64,000 nucleotides of DNA. It comes from Caenispirillum bisanense (GTDB taxonomy: Bacteria > Pseudomonadota > Alphaproteobacteria > Rhodospirillales > Rhodospirillaceae). The position numbers were made by a program, and so were the translations under genes. The notes under the pieces are model-generated. The model saw nothing but the letters and a program-made list of their open reading frames with translations, was not told the origin of the DNA and ran no database searches. The DNA is taken from contig NZ_OCNJ01000008.1 of NCBI RefSeq assembly GCF_900230255.1, positions 1-64,000 of the forward strand, given 5' to 3'. This document shows, one piece after another, positions 60,214 to 64,000 of this stretch. Within the stretch, counting starts at the first letter, position 1, and each line of letters starts with the position of its first letter.

Positions 60214-61298
60214 CGGCCGCCGCCGCACCCTCGGTCGGACCGCCGGCCGAACCCTTGCGCATCTGGGCCGCCACCGGCCTCGCCACGGTCGCGGAATGGC
60301 TGCTGTTCGCCGCCGTCGCCGGCGGGACCGTGGGACCGGCCGAGGGCACCGCCCTGCACGTCGCCCTGGTCGGCGTCGTGGCGGCGGTGGTGCAGCCGTG
60401 GCGCCGCGACGGCGGCCGGTCGCGCTCGCGCTATGCCCTGCTGCTGCTGCCGGCGGTGGCCCTGATGGGGCCGTTCGGCGCCGGCGGCATCCTGCTGTCG
60501 CTCGTCGCCTATGCCGCCATGCGCCGCCGCGCCACCTCGTTCGAGGACTGGTACCTGTCGCTGTTCGACCAGGCGGGCGAGACCGACGTCGAGCGGCTGT
60601 ACGAGCGCATCGTCGCCGGCCGCACCGCCGGCGGCGGCGACGTCGCCTCCTTCGCCGACATCCTGCGCACCGGCACGCTGGCCCAGAAGCAGGCGCTGCT
60701 CGCCCTGCTGGCGCGCGACTTCAAGCCGCAGTTCGCGCCCATCCTGCTCGCCGCCCTGAAGGACCCGACGCCGGTGGTGCGCGTGCAGGCGGCCTCGGCC
60801 GTGGTCGCCATCGAGACCCAGTTCACCGACGCCACCATCGCCCTGAAGAAAGCCGCCGACGCCGCGGCCGGCGACTTCGCCGCGGTGCACGCGCTTGGCC
60901 GCCATTACGACGACTATGCCTACAGCGGGCTGCTAGACCGCGAACGCGCCCGCGAGTGCCGCGCCGAGGCGCTCGGCTCCTACCGCGCCGCGCTCGCGCT
61001 GCGGCCCGACCGCCTGGACCTGCGCGCCCGCATCGCCCGCCTGCTGCTGCGCGACGACCGCGCCGAGGAGGCCGCCGACTGGCTGAGCCGCTGCCGCGCC
61101 GAAGGCTACCGCACCGCCGAGATGGACGACTGGCTGCTGGAGTGCTTCTACCGCCTGCGCCGCTGGGACGACCTGCGCGACCTGGCGGCGGAACGCGCCG
61201 CATCAGGCGAGCCGCTGCCGGCGCCGGTGGCCGAGGCGCTCGCCCTGTGGCGGCCGCAGGCGGCGGCGTCGGTGGTGGAGGCCCCGGCCCGTGGCTGA
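60210..61298 (+). CDS. pelE: PelE inner-membrane scaffold protein
   Basis: This is a 362-residue protein. Two to three helices (about 18-110) are followed by a TPR-like/HEAT-like soluble region (FADILRTGTLAQKQALLALL, then ALGSYRAALALRPDRLDLRA). PelE links PelD, PelF and PelG in the synthase complex. It overlaps pelD by four bases and pelF by eight. Confidence 0.85.
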   Translation: MTAAAAPSVGPPAEPLRIWAATGLATVAEWLLFAAVAGGTVGPAEGTALHVALVGVVAAVVQPWRRDGGRSRSRYALLLLPAVALMGPFGAGGILLSLVAYAAMRRRATSFEDWYLSLFDQAGETDVERLYERIVAGRTAGGGDVASFADILRTGTLAQKQALLALLARDFKPQFAPILLAALKDPTPVVRVQAASAVVAIETQFTDATIALKKAADAAAGDFAAVHALGRHYDDYAYSGLLDRERARECRAEALGSYRAALALRPDRLDLRARIARLLLRDDRAEEAADWLSRCRAEGYRTAEMDDWLLECFYRLRRWDDLRDLAAERAASGEPLPAPVAEALALWRPQAAASVVEAPARG

Positions 61299-62826
61299 TA
61301 CCCGCTTCGACGCCGACGTCTGTCTGCTGCTGGAGGGCACCTATCCCTACGTCGCCGGCGGCGTCTCGACGTGGATCCACGACCTGATCCGCGCCCAGAG
61401 CCACCTGACCTTCCACATCGTCTGCATCCTGCCGCTGCCGGCGGACCGGCCGCTCAAGTACGAGCTGCCGCCCAACGTGGTCGGCGTCAGCGACATCTAC
61501 CTGCACGCCATGCCGGCGGGCCGTTTCTGGGTTCCGGGCAGCGCCGCCCTGCTGAAGCGCATCGGGCCGGCGCTGGCGGGCATCCACCGCGGCGGCGGGC
61601 TCGACGACCTGCGCACGCTGGTGGAGGCCATCGGGCCGCAGCGCGACCGCCTCGGCCGGCGGGTGCTGATCAACTCGCGCGCGGCGTGGCAGACGCTGCT
61701 CGACATGTACGAGGCGACCATGCCGGCCGCCTCGTTCCTCGACTATTTCTGGAGCTGGCGCGGGCTGGTCGGCGGGCTGCTCGCCTGCCTGCTGGCGCCG
61801 CTGCCGCGGGCGGCCTGCTACCACGCCGTCTCGACGGGCTACGCCGGCATCCTCGCCACCCGCGCCAAGCTGGAGACGAACCGGCCGGTCCTGCTGACCG
61901 AGCACGGCATCTACACCAACGAGCGCCGCATCGAGATCAACATGGCCGACTGGCTGTTCTCGGGCGCGTCCCAGGGGCTGGCGGTGGACGGCCCGCGCAA
62001 CGACCTGCGCGACGTGTGGATCAACACCTTCGTCAGCTACTCGCGCGCCACCTATGCCGCCTGCGACCGCATCCTCACCCTCTACGGCGGCAACCAGCTG
62101 CTGCAGCTGGAGGACGGCGCCGACCCGGCCCGCATGCGCATCGTGCCCAACGGCATCGACGTGGAGCGCTACGCCGCCCTGCAGCGCCGCCCGCACGCGC
62201 GGCCGACCATCGCGCTGATCGGCCGCGTCGTGCCCATCAAGGACGTCAAGACCTACCTGCGCGCCTGCGGCATCCTGCGCCGTGCCGTGCCCGACCTGCG
62301 GGCGCTGGTCATGGGCCCGACCGACGAGGACGAGGACTACTACGAGGAGTGCCTGCAGATCGTCGACATGCTCGACCTGCGCGACACGGTGGAGTTCACC
62401 GGCCGGGTGCGCATCGACGACTGGTTCCCCGAGATCGACGTCATCGTGCTGACCAGCATCAGCGAAGCCCAGCCGCTGGTGATCCTGGAGGCCGGCGCCG
62501 CCGGCATCCCGACGGTCGCCACCGACGTCGGGGCCTGCCGCGAGATGATCGAGGGCCAGCCCGGCGAGGACCCGCCGCTCGGCCACGGCGGCGCCGTCAC
62601 CGCCCTGTCCAACCCGCGCGCCACCGCCGAGGCGCTGGTCCACCTGCTGTCGGACACCGGCTGGCGCCATGCCTGCGGCGAGGCCATCCGCGCCCGCACG
62701 CGGGCCATCTACAACAAGGCCGTCATCGACGCCATCTACCGCGACCTCTACGCCGAGGCCGTCGCGTCGCCGCCGACGCGCATCGACACCCTGCCGGTGA
62801 CCCGGCCCGAGAAGGAGACCGTGTGA
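61291..62826 (+). CDS. pelF: PelF glycosyltransferase (GT4)
   Basis: This is a 511-residue cytosolic GT-B enzyme. LEGTYPYVAGGVSTWIHDLI is the N-terminal glycine loop, VPNGIDVERY and ALIGRVVPIKDVKTY are the donor-domain start, and EAQPLVILEAGAAGIPTVAT contains the E-x7-E motif. It polymerises Pel from UDP-GalNAc/GlcNAc by family. The start is a GTG overlapping pelE. Confidence 0.94.
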   Translation: MADTRFDADVCLLLEGTYPYVAGGVSTWIHDLIRAQSHLTFHIVCILPLPADRPLKYELPPNVVGVSDIYLHAMPAGRFWVPGSAALLKRIGPALAGIHRGGGLDDLRTLVEAIGPQRDRLGRRVLINSRAAWQTLLDMYEATMPAASFLDYFWSWRGLVGGLLACLLAPLPRAACYHAVSTGYAGILATRAKLETNRPVLLTEHGIYTNERRIEINMADWLFSGASQGLAVDGPRNDLRDVWINTFVSYSRATYAACDRILTLYGGNQLLQLEDGADPARMRIVPNGIDVERYAALQRRPHARPTIALIGRVVPIKDVKTYLRACGILRRAVPDLRALVMGPTDEDEDYYEECLQIVDMLDLRDTVEFTGRVRIDDWFPEIDVIVLTSISEAQPLVILEAGAAGIPTVATDVGACREMIEGQPGEDPPLGHGGAVTALSNPRATAEALVHLLSDTGWRHACGEAIRARTRAIYNKAVIDAIYRDLYAEAVASPPTRIDTLPVTRPEKETV

Positions 62827-64000
62827 TGGCCGGCATCGGCTTCACGCTGCGCAACCTGACGCGCCAGGACAACGTGGTCGGCATCGTCCAGGGCTACCTC
62901 TACGCCACCTTCGTGACGTCGGGGCCGTGGCTGTTCACCATCCTCGCCCTGGCGAGCCTCAACCTGGTGGCGCAGCGCTTCGTCGACCACGGGGCGCTGT
63001 CGGTGTTCCGGCTGGTGGTGATCTACAACTTCTCGTTCTCGCTGATCCTGTCGGCGCCGGTGACCATCATCGTCACCCGCTATCTCGCCGACAGCATCTT
63101 CGGCCGCGACACCCGCGACGCGCCCGGCCTGTTCGTCGGCGGCCTGACGCTGACGCTGCTGGTGCAGGCGCCGCTGGTGGTGTGGTTCTACGGCTTCTTC
63201 GTCGACCTCGCCATGCCCGAGCGGCTGGCCGCCATGTGGAACTACTGCCTGGTCACCAGCCTGTGGATGGCCGCCGTGTTCCTGACGGCGTTGAAGGACT
63301 ACCGCACCATCTCGGTCGCCTTCCTGACCGGCATGGGGGTGTCCTTCGCCTCGGCGACGCTGCTGGTGCCGCACTTCGGCGTCACCGGGTTGCTCATGGG
63401 GTTCAACGGCGGGCTCGCCATCATCCTGTTCGTGCTGATCGCCCGCATCCTGGCCGAATACCCCGGCCCGGTGCGGCGGCCCTTCGCCTTCCTGCCCTAT
63501 TTCCGCGAATACTGGATGCTGGCGGTGACGGCATTCCTCGCCAACACGGCGCTGTGGGTCGACAAGTGGATCATGTGGTTCGCGCCGGAAGGCGAGGTGC
63601 TGGCCGGCGGCATGGTGTTCTACCCCCACTACGACAGCGCCATGTTCATGGCCTACACCAGCATCCTGCCGGCGCTCGCTATGTTCGTCATGCACGTGGA
63701 GACGGCCTTCTTCACAGCCTACCAGCGCTATTTCCGCGACATCGACAACCACTGCACGATGGAGCGCATCCGCCGGAACCACCGCGAGCTGGTGGCGACG
63801 CTGGTCGGCGGCCTGCGCAACATCATGGCCCTGCAGGGGGCGGTGGCGATCACCCTGGTTCTGCTGTCGCCGCGCATCTTCGAGGCGCTCGGGCTCAACT
63901 TCACCATGATCCACATCTACCGGTTCGGGGTGCTGGGATCGTTCTTCCAGGTGACGCTGCTGTCGCTGTCGACGGTGCTGGCCTACTTCGACCTGCGCAC
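62826..64000 (+). CDS. pelG: PelG polysaccharide transporter, truncated by window end
   Basis: The first 391 codons are present and the frame is open at base 64000. The protein is a polytopic membrane protein of the MOP/Wzx-like superfamily: MAGIGFTLRNLTRQDNVVGI, then QGYLYATFVTSGPWLFTILA, and ALWVDKWIMWFAPEGEVLAG. The pelF stop codon overlaps the ATG. PelG carries the polymer across the inner membrane together with PelF, PelE and PelD. Confidence 0.93.
   Translation, partial: MAGIGFTLRNLTRQDNVVGIVQGYLYATFVTSGPWLFTILALASLNLVAQRFVDHGALSVFRLVVIYNFSFSLILSAPVTIIVTRYLADSIFGRDTRDAPGLFVGGLTLTLLVQAPLVVWFYGFFVDLAMPERLAAMWNYCLVTSLWMAAVFLTALKDYRTISVAFLTGMGVSFASATLLVPHFGVTGLLMGFNGGLAIILFVLIARILAEYPGPVRRPFAFLPYFREYWMLAVTAFLANTALWVDKWIMWFAPEGEVLAGGMVFYPHYDSAMFMAYTSILPALAMFVMHVETAFFTAYQRYFRDIDNHCTMERIRRNHRELVATLVGGLRNIMALQGAVAITLVLLSPRIFEALGLNFTMIHIYRFGVLGSFFQVTLLSLSTVLAYFDLR

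Noticed and set aside
1-64000. CRISPR arrays or complete insertion sequences
   Set aside because: No regularly spaced repeat-spacer series and no transposase-like frame with terminal inverted repeats was seen.

Overview
The window is high-GC alphaproteobacterial DNA, probably from a Rhodospirillales/Azospirillum-like organism. This rests on the strong G/C bias in third codon positions, the argB - HAD nucleotidase - amtB - glnK neighbourhood, and the alphaproteobacterial style of the dispersed intergenic repeats. The species cannot be named from sequence alone.

The window falls into four blocks. (1) 1-4986, plus strand, holds a small exopolysaccharide cluster: the end of a GH8 glucanase, an HlyD-type membrane-fusion protein, a BcsA/BgsA-like processive GT2 synthase and a dCache sensor with no output domain. 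It is visibly less GC-rich than the chromosome on the right. (2) 5285-29957, almost all minus strand, is a complete conjugation module. Its DNA-processing genes are of RP4/IncP type (traI, traJ, traK, traL, traM and a TraC-like ArdC-Toprim protein). Its mating apparatus follows the virB2-virB11-virD4 order. Many genes overlap by 4-20 bases. Non-canonical members include a 923-residue secreted protein with about nine Cys-paired repeats between virB10 and virB11, a 127-residue membrane protein between virB8 and virB9, a relaxase whose tail carries three degenerate Toprim-like modules, an acidic 72-residue protein and one exported protein on the opposite strand between virB5 and virB6. The module stops at 30051-30222, a tandem 60-bp direct repeat containing a tRNA/tmRNA 3' end and its terminator, which looks like the right attachment site of an integrative element. 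No integrase and no matching left repeat are visible, so the element probably runs off the left edge and block 1 is likely its cargo.

(3) 30231-44459 is ordinary chromosome: a receiver-like protein, a DUF2652 cyclase-like protein, glnK-amtB behind a candidate sigma-54 promoter, a HAD 5'-nucleotidase, argB, a LysR regulator divergent from an old-yellow-enzyme oxidoreductase, purH, an outer-membrane barrel protein, a YbjQ protein, a mazEF toxin-antitoxin pair with a palindromic operator, and a UMF1-type transporter. Two families of GC-rich palindromic repeats fill the gaps. (4) 44543-64000 is a biofilm island. A 1684-residue FecR/RTX/choice-of-anchor-L surface protein is divergent from a pel operon in which both PelA and PelB are split into two genes (PelA hydrolase, PelA deacetylase, PelB TPR scaffold, PelB barrel, then PelC, D, E, F and a truncated PelG). 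PelD keeps an RxxD c-di-GMP inhibitory-site motif.

Functionally the window joins two matrix-polysaccharide systems, one probably mobile and one chromosomal, with a large calcium-binding-repeat adhesin and a nitrogen-control locus. Functional calls come from motif reading; no database search was run.
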